This document shows, piece after piece, positions 1 to 12,297 of a DNA stretch of 64,000 nt (position 1 is the first letter of the stretch; each line of letters starts with the position of its first letter). Under the pieces are notes generated by a model. That model did no database searches and was not told the DNA's origin. It saw nothing but the letters and a program-made list of their open reading frames with translations. The stretch comes from Polytrichum commune (Eukaryota > Streptophyta > Polytrichopsida > Polytrichales > Polytrichaceae). Both the position numbers and the translations under genes were made by a program. The stretch lies in contig OX485808.1 in the NCBI GenBank assembly GCA_950295325.1, positions 32,818,527 through 32,882,526 on the forward strand. The letters run 5' to 3'.

Positions 1-190
1 ACTGCTTTGCAGCTATAGGCTTGTTAAAGGATAAATAAGAGGTTTTCAAGTGACACAAAAGAGATTCCTGGTTACTAAGTTCAGACTGCAATAGGTAAGG
101 TTCCTCATAATTTTAAGATGGAACTTTAGGCTAGTTGTTAGAGATAGTGTTGAAATTGGAATCATCAGTGTGTTTGATTATTGATGGCAG

Positions 191-275
191 GGTTACATTT
201 GCCACTCAGTGCTACAAGAAGGGCGACCCAACTCTTTTACTTGGTGGACAAGCTGTTGCGCTTCTTCCTGCATGA
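191..275 (+). CDS. Possible last exon of an upstream + strand gene (unidentified)
   Basis: An AG acceptor at 189-190 is followed by 27 in-frame codons ending in a TGA at 273-275. The reading begins VTFATQCYKKGDPT and ends GGQAVALLPA. Composition looks coding, and the first 190 bases would then be intron. I do not recognise the family from so short a piece. It could equally be a chance open stretch, because the rest of the gene lies outside the window. Confidence 0.3.
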
Positions 276-1623
276 AACCACATCCCAATCGTGGCAGTTC
301 ATAAATCTTTGAGAATTATCTGTTTGGTACAGAATGGATTTCTTTCCTGACAACAAAGTTCATCAAAAGTCAGCAAGTCAGTCTGGGGCACACATAGGCA
401 GCTAAAGACTGACTACGCTAGTTGCAAGATCAAGAGCTCGATTTTGTGAACTTGTGATGAACATACAATTTGATGGATGCTGGACAAGGGTGACAAGTAG
501 TGCAAAAAATCTGTAACACTGGCATAAAGAGTATATGGAAAGCTTATTCTGATCATTGAAATGGATTTAAATTGAGGCCATTGCTTATGCATTTAAGCTA
601 GCAGTGATTACCAACACAATTACCTGCTTGTAGGAGACTGGAGTATATTGGAGTATCCATGTACCTTAACTCTTTACTGCCTTGAGCCTTTATCCATATG
701 TTCAACCATATCTTGCACCCTCATTTACACCACTCATTTATGATAAAAAATTTCATGATATTTCATAGCAAGTAATATATCTCATCTTATTCTGAAGATT
801 TCAGATTTTTTAACAGTACAAGAATATACCACTAGTTGTAGAAAATGAAATAATAATTAAGTCTCACCAATTATGAAATCCATGAATCACAAAAGTCTAG
901 AAACTATGTTGCATTTGTATGTAAAGGTGAGGTCCAATTGAGCTATAAGCATAAATTTAAGAAACTAGGACAAGTGACTGAACAAATCTAAATGAAGAAT
1001 GCAAAGTGACCAGTCTGGTTCCCCAGTTTGAGATAAACCTTGACCTGTCCATGCCAAAAGAACCAGGTAACAAAAGAAATTGGGACAACAAAAGCAGAAC
1101 CTTTGTGTTGAGAAACTAAAAATTTGTAAAACATAAGTAAATAGGCAATTGGCCAGGAGTATTTTAAAGTAATGCCAAGAACCCATTTGAATACCCATTT
1201 ATCCACAGGTATGACACATGAAAAGAACTGAGAAAGTAGCACATGAAAGATTGTCACATCAGATGTGCAATGACAGTATTAATGATAGGACATTCTCCAC
1301 ACCATATGAGCAGCACAACATCATGCTACAAACAAACATTATTTACAATGGGCTTCACAATACAATGTGTCAAAATAAAACCATTGCACAACTGAATTTT
1401 CGTCCAATTGCCTTAAAGCTAACAAAACTTGGTTCTACTTTACAACACTTAAAAACAATTTGCCACTTTGTGAGTAATCAACTCTCCTAAGGAAATGCCA
1501 GAAATATGTCGACACTCTGTCTCTTTATTGATGACCTGTTAAGCTGCCTACACGTCCTTCCTCCTTCGCACACAAAACTTTGCTCAGACCACTACAAAGA
1601 AATTGTAAATTCACTTACTCAAC
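276..1623. other. Intergenic / 3' flanking sequence
   Basis: AT-rich sequence between a possible + strand gene end and the 3' end of the minus-strand rhodanese-like gene. It should include both 3' UTRs. The open frames here are short, overlap on both strands and show no conserved motif. I see no other gene. Confidence 0.5.
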
Positions 1624-4600
1624 TCACTCTGCCGCTGGTGGGGGTGGGGGTGGGGGTGGGATCCCATCCAGGCTTGATTGAACGGGCAGAGGCTCCTGTA
1701 TAGATAGGGATGATGAAGTTTCCACCTCAGTCCCAGCCATAGCCTCCCCAACTTTTCCAGCCCCCAAATTTTCAGCCTCCTCAGTCTGTTCTGGTTCTGA
1801 TTCTGAGGCAAGAGGCCCATGTTTAGCTGCTGCTTGAAGCACACGATCTTGCACAGCAGATGTGGAAGGGGATGTGGCCAGCTGCAATGTGGATGGCTCT
1901 ACTTGTCCCACTGCCCACAAAATCTTCTCGCCTATGAATCTGAATGGTCTTAGCAGTATTCTGTACACAAGAGTAATCAGTTAAGCCAGGCATTCATGCA
2001 CAGTGACAATGCGAAAAGAATTTGCAAAACAGTGGAGACCCAGCTTATGCAATACCCAGTGCATGGAACGTTTCTGAGTTATCTACCTCTCATCGTGTTC
2101 AATTGGTGCATTGATAGATCATTACAAACCTCTATCCTATTGTTTATCGTAAAAAGAGCTCAACCCACATAACCAAAGCTTATTGGACACTTTTTCTCCA
2201 ACCCTGTAGTATTATTGTTATTATTTGATACTAGAATCCTTGTCTAAAGTGGCAGGCTAAAATGGCCAGCTCTGCATCCATGGGCGCCTACTTTTGAGGC
2301 TATGAACTAAGTTGTGGACGTTAGGCTAGAGTATAAGTGCGTGTCCTCCTGTCCAGCAGATAAAGATGACCTGCTGGAAGTATGTGACCTTATATGAGTG
2401 AATTTTATATGAACAGGGCTCAAAACAATATCAAGTGACGATAACAAAGGGCAAACCTGAAATCCTCTTGCACGTCCTCTACAGTCTCATAATTTTTAAC
2501 CCTTGAATAGATGCCCTGCAAGACCAATAAATGTGTAGATGAGGACACTCACCATGTATATCTGTCTCCAATTGTCAGATCATTACGGCCTTTATGTACT
2601 ACATGAAGCAGATTGCAAACGTAATACAAAAGGCATCCTAACATACTTTTAGGCTTCAAACTCATGCTTCTAGACAAAGGGAGGTTCCTCACCTGGCTGA
2701 GGCCAATCACACCTATTAGTTGTAGTGATTTCTCCCATTCTGCACAGAAAGAGCCTCACTAGATTAGCAATTGAATATTACTGGTTTTTCTTAAACAAAT
2801 AACAAAATGTTGAAAAATAACAAACTCGGAGTTCATCATTACACAATGAAAGGTAGTATCTTGTAGAAGAGAATCTAAAGAAACGTTACACTTACCAAAG
2901 GCTGCATAAATTCCTGCTATTAGACCCTGCACACATTGGTGGAAACGTCAATACTTTCTTGAAGCTACAGAAGCAAGCACATAGTGTTTTAAATTGGACT
3001 GCAAAGGAGGCTTGGTCTCAGAATTACACTGCATATACGAAGAACTTTTATAATGGATATCTCAGACCTTTGGATGTAATGGGACTCAAGACGTGCTAGA
3101 TTGAACAAGGACGTTGAAAGATTCTATACCAAAGCCACTAGTACAACACCATCTGAGGTAGGCTTCACTTCCTCCACGATCTCCTCCGCATCCTAGACAA
3201 GAAGAGAGAGGTGGAACAACATCATTTGTCTAGAGTAGGAACATAAAGTGCACACAAAAATTTCCAAGAGGATGAAAAAAAGAACCTTCCCCATTAAAAA
3301 ATTACAAGCAAAATTTGGGAAATAAGGACAACACGTAGAAAATGACTGTAGCACTAAAATGACCATCAAAACCAGCTGTACTACATCTTGAAATAAGTCC
3401 GCCTTATGTTTGTACTGTGATCTCCATTAAGAACAAGAAGCTAGTGTAATTATGTTGACTAGAAAGAGATATATTTTGCAGATGATGTGACAAGATCACA
3501 ATAGAAAGGCAGCCCCCCGGCATCTAAGTGACAGTTCAAAGTGTAGGTATTGTGCTTTTGCTAAGATTTCTAACCTCCTTCAAAATCTCAATGGGGGAGT
3601 CTACGCCCTCGGATTTTGTCCGTAAACCGGCTGCAGTCCAAGCTTTGAATCCACCATCAATTCTATATCGTCTCTGTAATAAGCCCAAATGACACCAGAA
3701 AAACCTTTTAAAAACATAATGAGCCAAATTTCCAGACTGACATCAGACTAGATCCTGAAACCACACACCCAACAAGCTAGAATGAGCATGAGGACACAAT
3801 TGCTTGAAATTGATTGATAACTAGTAAATAAACCATCTGAGTAAGATACTTTATCTTCTATTCCTGTGTAAAGCCAAGAACAAAGAATGTATTGGTGCAT
3901 ATGTGAACTTACATTGATTCCAAATTTTCGTAGAGCTCGAGCCACCTCCTTTGATTGGCTTCCATCAGCATCCATCACAATCACCTTGGTATCTCGCTGT
4001 GAGCAACCAAAAGTTAGCATCATCAATCACAAGACTTGTTGCATCCCGTAACTAGAAATTAATGAAGGAAGACATCATAAAGCATCAATATAGAAGACCT
4101 AGTTTGAGTTGGAAGATAAGAAAAAAGTCATTACAAAAACATAGAATGAAATAACTGACAATCAAGTTACAATGATACAACCACAAGCAGTACAAATTAA
4201 CCCACCTTCACAGTTTTGAGGTCGCGGATCACTGCTGCTGTCAAAGTGCTATCAATATCTTTGGCATTTTTTAACATACTTCTCAAGGACCCATCCACCT
4301 GCGCAATATAAAGAATAAGTCTAAACTTGGCCTCCATCGACAAAACGAAAATAAAGGAGATCATTATAATTTCATTAAAACAAGAATTCAAGCACGAGGT
4401 GCCAAATCACTCCAAGAAATTTATGACTTTCAATGTGCCGCAATTGTGTACACTCAAGAATCCACTTAAGATTACGGCAACAAAAAGAGATACCTTAATA
4501 GCCTCAACAGCAGCAGACCTTGATCTGGCTCTTCTTCGTAGATCTGGGATGCCTTGGCTCTCTCTCAATGCCTGTTTTACATGTTAAACTATTAGTGAAA

Positions 4601-7600
4601 AGCATTGAGATAAATACTATTGTTCAGGAAACTCATCCTTCTATACGCATTTATCAAGTAGCCCATAAGTCTGCTGTTTTAACACCATTTTCTTCACATG
4701 CAGTTTGAGCCACCATGAGAATAAAAACTGATATCGTGTCAAAACACCAGATTCTTTGGTTGGTCCCGAGGTCAAGTAGCTACAACATGAGCATTTCACA
4801 TCAAACAAACACCATTATTGAAAAGGTAGCCTTGCCTGAGGCCGTATGTCAACTAGAACAACATTGCCCTCTTTCTTTATGAGTTCTATAGCAGAACTTG
4901 GCATCAAATCCCCTGAGTAGCCACCATATCTGGCTTGCCAATATGATACCCTGAAACATTCTCAAGACAGGAACACCGGTCAATTGACAACCAAGGAAGG
5001 AGATATCTAATCAAAGACATCGTTCATAAACATTCAATGAACACAAATACATGAGATGCAAATCTATTACTTAAGTGATAATATTTATCTGCAATGTGCA
5101 TCAGCATATCTTAAATCCTGAATAAGGACGTAAACTAAAAGAGCGCCAAGATGTACATCCATACAAAGTAGACCAGTTAAGTGATAAGATGCACATACCC
5201 AACATAGAAGGTACCACCCACAACCAAAATGACAGGAATGACTGGATTGTCTGGGTCTACACCTACTGCTCTTTCAAAATTCTCAATACCACCATATGCC
5301 TGCACATACCCTTTGTCTCCTCAATCACCACTACATACAACAAACTCCTAACCTTGGTGCTCACTTGCTTTTACAAAGAGTGAGAAATCAGAGAAATGCA
5401 ATGTTTACAAAATGTCAGAGGCAGGATGTTTCTTTAGCGCAATAAATATCATGTCATGGATATGACCCACCACTGAAGGTCACAAGTGAATAGACCACTC
5501 TCTGAATGCTTCAGAAGGACAGGAATCACTCAATTGTGTGGATCTGCATCTATTGCTCTTTCAGAATTCTCAATATCAGGATATCCCTGTAAATTCATTT
5601 GTCCATCAACCAACACTACATACAACAACCTCCTATCATCGCTGCTTGCTTGGTTTCACAGATACCAAGAAACGAGAAATTCACACACATGTCTTTTTGG
5701 TGTCCGTTCTTAGATCCACACCTAACCACAAACAACTCAAATGTAGGAGTCCACATTTTAGGGGTGTTGAATCAGCACCGGTCTACCTTAATGAAGGTCA
5801 CAAGTGAACAAACCATATTCTGAATGCTTCAAGTTGACATAACAACAACAACAACAATGCATTCCGCTCACCTGTTCGAGCAGATATCTCAAAGACCCAG
5901 AGACTTCTTGGACTTTTTGTTCCGCTGTACTCAGATATGCTTGCAATTCGGGAGGAAGAAGAGCTGTAGTTGCACTATAGATCTCCATCACCACTTTCCC
6001 TGCACCCTCGACCACTTGACCTGTTGCCCCTTTCACCACCACCACCACTTCCTTCAGCTGGTTGTTAAGAGGGGTGCCTGTACGGAAGACACTAGTGTAA
6101 TCTGCAACCTCTCCCCCTGCTTTTGACACACTGCTGTCGACTGATGTCTGAATGTCCCCCACAGTCTTATCATACAACCCAGTCACATTGTTTATTGAGC
6201 CCTTTACAGAGCCATTGAGGTTGTCATATGCACCCGTTACAACTCTCCCCGCAGACTCCACCGAGTCTTTAATTGCACTTTGAATGTCTGCAAAAGCCTT
6301 GGTGATTGAGTCCTGAGCAGATGCCAATGTATCTGTGACAGAGGACAAGATGTCCTCCGAATCAACTTTGTTTGTTGGCGATGTTACCCCACTTTTGGTG
6401 CCATTGATCAGGTCTTCGTAACGCTTGCTCAAACTTTGGGATGCAGAGGGCTCCGGAGCACTCACAGCATTCTTGCCATTGATCAATGCTTCGTAACGCT
6501 GAGTGAGGCTTAGAGGTGCAGATGGTTCTGAGGTAATTACAGTTTCTCCAGCAGTATTTAAGACATTGGCTCCACTTTGTCCCGCAGCTTCCACAACACC
6601 GGGGTTACTAATTGTGGCCGATTCCGCAGAAGGGGCGGTGATGGTTGTGTCGACGGATGGCAAAGATGGAGATGGGGTGGGCACACGCAATTCCACTTCA
6701 GGACTAGGTGCATCAATTGTTACCGATGGGGAAATAGGCAACTGAGTGGAAGCCTCCAATCCCAATGCCTGTGTTGTTACACTGTCCAACTGCATTGCAC
6801 CGGTCAGTCAAAATTGTAAATGGTTTTTCCAAGAAATGCTATTGAACCAACCTATTCATCACAAACCTCTAAAATCGTATATCAAAACTGATTTCACATT
6901 ATTCGATCACAACAAACTGCAAGAGTGATAACATGCCTACCAAACAGAGGGTTACACTTGAAAAACTTGTTTCTAAACTTTATAGTTGGAAAACCTGCAA
7001 GGTTGTAACACTGTGTAGCTGCATTGGACGGGTCAGCCAAAATTGTAAATGGTTTTCCAAGACATGCTATTGAACGGACCCCTAGATCATAAACCTCTGA
7101 TTTCATTATTTCGATCACACAGACTACTTGCAGAAGTGATGGCATGCCAACCATACAGAGGTTGCAATTTTAATCATTCTATAATTCTACATTATAGTTG
7201 CAAGACCTGAAAGGTTGAATTCTTAGTTGAATCAATGTAAATATTATGTATTATTAGCTAAATCCGGAGTTCAAGCACTCAAGATGAAAGGCTGGTCGCT
7301 TGCATTTTGAGATGTTGCAGTGTCAGCAATTTTCTCGTGTCGGCAGCTTCGTTGCCCACACAAGCAAAGAGAATTCGGGGTGATCAAAGTGTTCGAGATC
7401 TGCAAACAGGACATAAGAAAGATGTGCCAGCAACTCCGAATTGCAACAACGAAGGTAGGTAAGAGTTTGAAAGTGCCTGGGGTTCGGAATCAGTTAAGAG
7501 GTCAGCGGACACTCGTAATCTTGCGGCATTCTTGCCCCTCGGCGCAAGGGAGGATTGAGAGTTGTGGCGAGTTTTGAGCTTCGCCCCATTGAAATTCGAA

Positions 7601-8915
7601 CCGAAGGTGAGCGGCGCATACTTCTGGCGAGCCCACACGCAAACAGAAAAATAAGATATCCAATTTCAATTTGCAATTCAAAGGAGTAGAATTCACCCAC
7701 CCAGGCAATTGAAGAAGATGCGTTCTGTTAGAATTTGCTATAACGTGGAACAATTTGCGGCGATTAAATTTCCTTCCCAGGGATTTGAAAATAAGCCCTA
7801 TTGAAGAGCATTAAAGAAAACTCAATTCAAAGTAGAGCAATTCTGTGTGATACACTTCTCTCCATACTCACGCATCATGCTTTCAGAAAAAAAAACAGGC
7901 CAGAAGCCAGTTACCAAAATTCCAATAATTTGTAGCAACCGGAATAATCTCATTGCTATCACTCGAACTTTCTCCCCAATGCACAATGCATTCAGAAAAA
8001 AGGGAAGAACCCAGTTGCCCCAATTCCTAGGATCCAAAAAACTGGATAATTTATTACATTTTCATGATTTCAATCTTTCTGCATGACGCAAAATACATCC
8101 AAAAAACAGGGAAGAACCCTATTGCCAAAATTCCAAGAATCCGAAGAACTGGATGACCAATCTCATTGCTATCACTCAACCTTTCTCCCGGGAGCAACAC
8201 GCATTCAGAAAACGGGGAAGAACCCAATTGCAAAAAATTCCAAATCTTTAAAATCCGGATAATCATTCTCATTGCTCTCACTCAATTTTTCTCCCGGAAG
8301 CAAACATGCAAACTGAAAACAGACAAGAGCCCAATTGCCAAATTTTCAAAACCTCGGAAAAACAGGGTAACTAAGTCATCTCATCATTGCTCTCATTCAT
8401 TCCATCTTCTTCCTCCTCTTTCCTGCTGCTGCCGTCCAATGGCGCCAGTCCTAGGTGCATTCCAAAATGCATGCAGGTAACATGCGAAGGACCCAGTTGT
8501 CAAAACTACCAGAATCCGAGAAACTGGATAACTAATCTCATTGCCGTTATATAATCTTTCTCCCGAACCCAAAATGCATTCAGAAAACAGGGGAAGAAAC
8601 CAATTGCCAGAATTCCGAGAATATGGATAAGTAGTCTCATTGCTATCATTCCATCTTTCTCCTGGACCCAACATGCAATCAGAAAACAGGGGAGGAGCCC
8701 AATTGCCAAATTCTCAAAAACTTGAGGAACTGGATAAACACTCTCGTTTCTCTCGTCCAATCTTCTTCCTCTTCCCTTCTGCTCACCTCCAATGGCGCCA
8801 ATCCGAGGTGCACGCCAGAGGGCGCTACTACAGGGCTACGACACGAAGTCGTCGCCGTCGCCACGGTTGCCGTCAAGGCTGCCACACCTGACGACAACAA
8901 AGACGCCTGCGCCAT
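1624..8915 (-). CDS. Chloroplast CAS-like / At3g59780-type rhodanese-domain membrane protein, 14 exons, ~789 aa
   Basis: Exons read on the minus strand: 8915-8787, 7623-7408, 6789-5872, 5299-5199, 4950-4836, 4571-4494, 4298-4206, 3996-3913, 3673-3575, 3192-3130, 2926-2896, 2739-2693, 2515-2457, 1960-1624. All phases join without a stop, giving about 789 aa. Residues 1-115 are Ser/Ala/Arg-rich like a transit peptide. Residues 116-421 are an acidic, repetitive region with two RYE(A/D)LING motifs. A membrane helix (PVIPVILVVGGTFYVG) lies near 440-456. A rhodanese fold follows (GGYSGDLMPSSAIELI, DIRPQALRESQGIPDLRRR). A second helix (VVLVALGLIAGIYAAF) and a soluble tail with LQAAAKHGPLASESEP end the protein. 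Domain order and the tail match Arabidopsis At3g59780, a relative of the thylakoid calcium sensor CAS. The rhodanese active-site position reads VMDADG with no cysteine, so sulfurtransferase activity is unlikely. The start is the first ATG in frame with the transit-like sequence. Exon 2 borders are the least certain. The intron after exon 5 is GC-AG. Confidence 0.88.
1637..1660. repeat. GGGGGT hexanucleotide tract inside the last coding exon
   Basis: About four GGGGGT units on the + strand encode a run of prolines two to three residues before the end of the rhodanese-like protein. The tract keeps the frame and may vary in length between alleles. Confidence 0.7.
5231..5830 (-). repeat. Tandem duplication in intron 3 containing a decayed second copy of exon 4
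   Basis: Sequence from 5231 onward, holding exon 4 and its upstream intron, is repeated from 5518 onward at an offset of about 290-318 bases. On the minus strand the second copy still has a CAG acceptor and a frame starting GYPDIENSERA, against AYGGIENFERA in the true exon. It then meets a TGA after about 18 codons and lacks the donor. It is a dead exon copy. Confidence 0.8.
6790..7216. repeat. Intronic tandem duplication (two ~220 bp units)
   Basis: The unit 6790-7015 is repeated at about 7020-7216, at an offset of about 230. Both contain the same order of landmarks: gtcag(t/c)caaaattgtaaatgg, a ttcgatcaca motif, and catgcc(t/a)accaa. It lies in the intron just upstream of exon 3 of the rhodanese-like gene, and the 3' splice site (6791-6790) abuts the first unit. 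Confidence 0.8.
7846..8800. repeat. Diverged ~100-110 bp minisatellite in intron 1, about nine units
   Basis: Units begin near 7846, 7949, 8050, 8160, 8266, 8376, 8534, 8634 and 8742. Shared landmarks are tctcattgctatcactc, ctttctcccg, catgcattcagaaaac(a)gggg, aagaacccaattgcc, aattcc and a final ggataa. The array runs through intron 1 of the rhodanese-like gene into the end of exon 1. The sixth unit also carries a diverged copy of the exon 1 end (near 8436-8462). Confidence 0.85.
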
Positions 8916-8952
8916 GCTCACTCACCTCTCACCCCCACAAACTCCCTTCGCT

Positions 8953-9024
8953 GCTTCTTCTTCTTCTTCTTCTTCCTCCTCCTCCTTCTCCTCCTCCAAT
9001 AACAACAACAACAACAACAACACC
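8953..9024. repeat. TTC/TCC/AAC trinucleotide microsatellites in the 5' leader of the rhodanese-like gene
   Basis: Consecutive runs of TTC, TCC and AAC (on +) lie just upstream of the ATG at 8915. On the transcribed strand this is a purine-rich (GAA/GGA) leader. Poly-Ser/poly-Asn reading frames across it are artefacts of the repeat. Confidence 0.75.
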
Positions 9025-11533
9025 GCCACCTCCTTCGATTTCTCTCCTTCACCTGCTCTGCCCTCCTACATCTCTCCGCAGCTTGTGATGATGCGTTGAG
9101 GCGGTGCCATTGAATGCCATCCCATCATCATCCCCTGGGGAGGTGACAATTCCTGATTGTTTTTCTCGTGTTGCATCTGCAATGATGCTGAAGTACGTAT
9201 AAAGCTTGTGTTGTGTCGGGGCGAACTTGATGAAAGGGATGGGAAGAAAAGGGACTCGACCTTGGATAGAAAGCTGAGGGAGTGTGGTGTTTTGTATGTT
9301 TCTTTTGCAGCAGCCAATTGCTGTTGCTCTTTTGCTGCAGGCCAATTGTTGCCCAGTTTCGCAGCCACGGTGGAGACGCCATGTCGATAAGGTCCACCAC
9401 AGGGTTCGGGAGATTTTTGAGCTCAACCAGCTAAAATCCGCCCCTTCACAACTTCTACCGGTTTTTCCAGGATTTGACCGCTTGCAAACTTGTTGCCATT
9501 ATAATTTGGACCGGTCAATATCCTATATTTTTTTTCAAGCGCCGGTTAATTTCCTCTTCATTGTAATGACAACCAGCCAAAAACCTGGGCATTGATAAGT
9601 AAGCCAATTTCCAATGTAGCAAAATTATATCTACAAACAATATACACCATTCAATAACAACGTCCAAAGAACATATCAACATACAATAATAATAATATGT
9701 AATGATATCAACATCCAACAACAATGATCAACAATTCATTACATATAAGAAACAACAATAATGATCAACAATTTATTCATAGCAGGAGCTGAACCTGAAA
9801 TAACCCATCAACCGGTTGATGGCCATGGATTTACTCTTCTATCATACTTAGGTCTTGAGGCCACAACATGATAAAAGAGTAACCTAACATACCATATTAT
9901 ATACAAAAATGAAATTCATCAACTGTTAGAGTCAAAATCAGCATGCAGTAGCATCTTCACCTTCAAGAGGAAAACGCCCTGAAGGTATCTTTGCGGATGT
10001 GAAAACAACCATCTAAACTTTGTAGAGTTTCTCCATAAAGCTATGGCTTTCATTAGTACGTTATCAAGATCACCACAAAGATCTTTCATAGACACACGCA
10101 TAATACATTCTAAACGCTAGCCATCAACAATGAAATGCAATAATGAAGCAAAAGCTTCGCCTATCCACCATTCACCAAATCGCTACAAGCCTACAACAAA
10201 CACATAACCTAAACCCTAGAACTAGATGATATCCGGCCCTAGATGAATCAAACCGGATGAAATCCGCCTATTTCATAATTCATCCGGGTAAAATTCCTCC
10301 TCCTCAAAATGGTTGCCGGTTGAAATCCGGGTTTTTTTTAAAAGCATTGGTTTCACATCCTCCACTTTCCCAATTCAACCAGACTTTTCACAAAACCAAC
10401 CTGCCGTCATTACACTAAATACCGGTTATCCTTGGACATTGGTCCACCACTACTCCAAAGTGGCAGCCCCTGGACCCCGGGGAGATAGTATCCCCATCCA
10501 TCACTATTGCACTAAGCTATGTGGACCTTATGCAGTCACTTGGCTTAGTTGGACACCTTATGTAATAGGTAAGTAATGCACTTCCCCCCAATCCATCACC
10601 AGACATAAAGGGCCAACAACAGATTTTAGCAGCACTAATTGGTTGGAGAAATGTAATGTTTGTCCATATTCATAATGCATTCCAAAATACGCAAGGCTCG
10701 TTATGCAAAGTAAGGGTACCTCAAATTGCAATAGGAAATTCAGCATGAGTCTTTATGAGTACTTGAGTGGTACCCTGCCAGGTTTATAGTTAAGAACAAA
10801 CATCAAAACAGATGTGTGTTGCAAGAAGATTGGACCTATGCAAGGAGCTCAAACAAGTTTTTTTTTGGGGGGGGGGTGAGGGTATAGCGGCCCCCACAAG
10901 GTTTCCAAAACGGCTAAAAAATGGGTACTATTGGGAAGGGGGATAGCTATTGAGAATTGAGGCTATCTAAAGATAGCAACTATAAATACTACCTCAAATG
11001 GCTAGCATGAAGCACATGCTTTGGGCCACCTACGCTGCCACCTAGTAGTTTTTTAACCAACCATATAATTTGGGGAGGGTTTCCCTTCGCCCATATGTCA
11101 ACACCTAAGCAATCAAACATGGGTTTTAGCAGTCACCTATAAAGGCCAGTGATAATAACTAGGGCCTTAAACTCAAGTTGTCAGGTCTAACCCAAGGGCT
11201 AACATTGTTTGAGTTAGCGGATAACTTTATTCTTTGTTGTTGTTGTCTTGTTCAATGTAAGGTCATTGCACAAACAATATAAACTATAACTCACAATTTG
11301 TAGAAATAAACAAAATTCAATATTTTACTAAGCATGACTTTCATGACCAAATCAAACGCCTTCCGCACTGGCTTTATAAGTAGTGATGAGGTGCAAAATG
11401 TATAAGATTTATTGACGAAATATCTTGTTGTCTCCTAATTGAAAGCAAGGAGTGGACATAGATTGAGAACTTTTTTTTGAATTGAAATAGTGAGAGTGGT
11501 ATAATTTTTGCCTTTTGCGTTTGAGGCATTGAG
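9025..11533. other. Intergenic sequence, no gene recognised
   Basis: Promoter side of the rhodanese-like gene followed by AT-rich sequence. Visible items are repeated aataatgatcaacaa motifs near 9690-9780, several atccgg motifs at 10220-10330 and a T-run/G-run at 10859-10876. Open frames are short and without a conserved motif. Confidence 0.5.
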
Positions 11534-11917
11534 AACAACACACTATATATTGTATTCAGTGTCATATGGCATTTTATGTCATTGTGGTACCTTTTCTGAT
11601 GACACTTCTTAAAAATAAGTTTACAAATATTGTCATCCCGACTTACTTTAGTTCATCCACTTCTGGTATGCCTGCATCCTAACATTTATGTGATGAAATA
11701 TTGTCACAAATGATTGAAATTTGGATGAGAAATCACTTACCAAGTGACCATAACTATAAAATTGTAAACTATAATGCACAATTTTTTCTTACGAAGAATG
11801 ACAATTAATGTTAGGTTTACAATTAGTGTCAGTAACTTCTACCTGGGCGGTTACAATTAGTATTGAGCAAGACAAATACTAGAATCAGTGACATCAAATA
11901 CAATATTTAGTGTAGTT
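11534..11917. mobile_element. MITE, family TIR-AACTACACTAAATAT, copy 1
   Basis: The right end (11889-11917) read in reverse gives AACTACACTAAATATTGTA. The left end (11534-11562) is a diverged version. The interior near 11550-11720 matches the reverse complement of about 17000-17130, and the same TIR bounds the element at 45145-49180. No clear target duplication was found for this copy, and the superfamily is unassigned. Confidence 0.65.
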
Positions 11918-12297
11918 ACTTGGAATTTCTTTCATTGTGTACTTTATCAAATCTTCAATTATTGCGTGCAAGTGTCGCTGGTTTTCTGGGCCAATGTTAT
12001 GAGTTTGCCTTGTTGCTGATGTCTTCTGACTTAGCCTAAATTGTGGGTTGGGACTTGTTTCAATCCGCAACATTTTGACAATGCCCTTATATTGTGTCTG
12101 TCACCTATCTAATGATTAAGTGCATTCTCGACTTTGTATGTGGTATGTAGAGAGTTGCTCTAGGTTGTAATTATGCCATGGAGTTGTAACATTCTTAATC
12201 TTTGAGTTCAAGCATCTCAAGGCCAAGTAATCAAGATTCATGCAATTTCAAGTTTTTGATTACCGATTACTGATACTGATACTGATACTTGCTCCAT
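11918..12297. other. Intergenic sequence between MITE copy 1 and the methyltransferase pseudogene
   Basis: AT-rich with a short ctgata microsatellite near 12270-12288. I see no gene. Confidence 0.4.

Noticed and set aside
7846-8800. CRISPR-like array
   Set aside because: Units are diverged, about 100 bp, without constant repeats and unique spacers. This is a plant intron minisatellite.
8722-9099. + strand frame with poly-Ser and poly-Asn
   Set aside because: It is produced by TTC/TCC/AAC microsatellites in the leader of the minus-strand rhodanese-like gene.
9049-9426. Minus-strand frames of 90-125 codons upstream of the rhodanese-like gene
   Set aside because: Three overlapping frames on the same strand, none with motif, splice context or link to exon 1.
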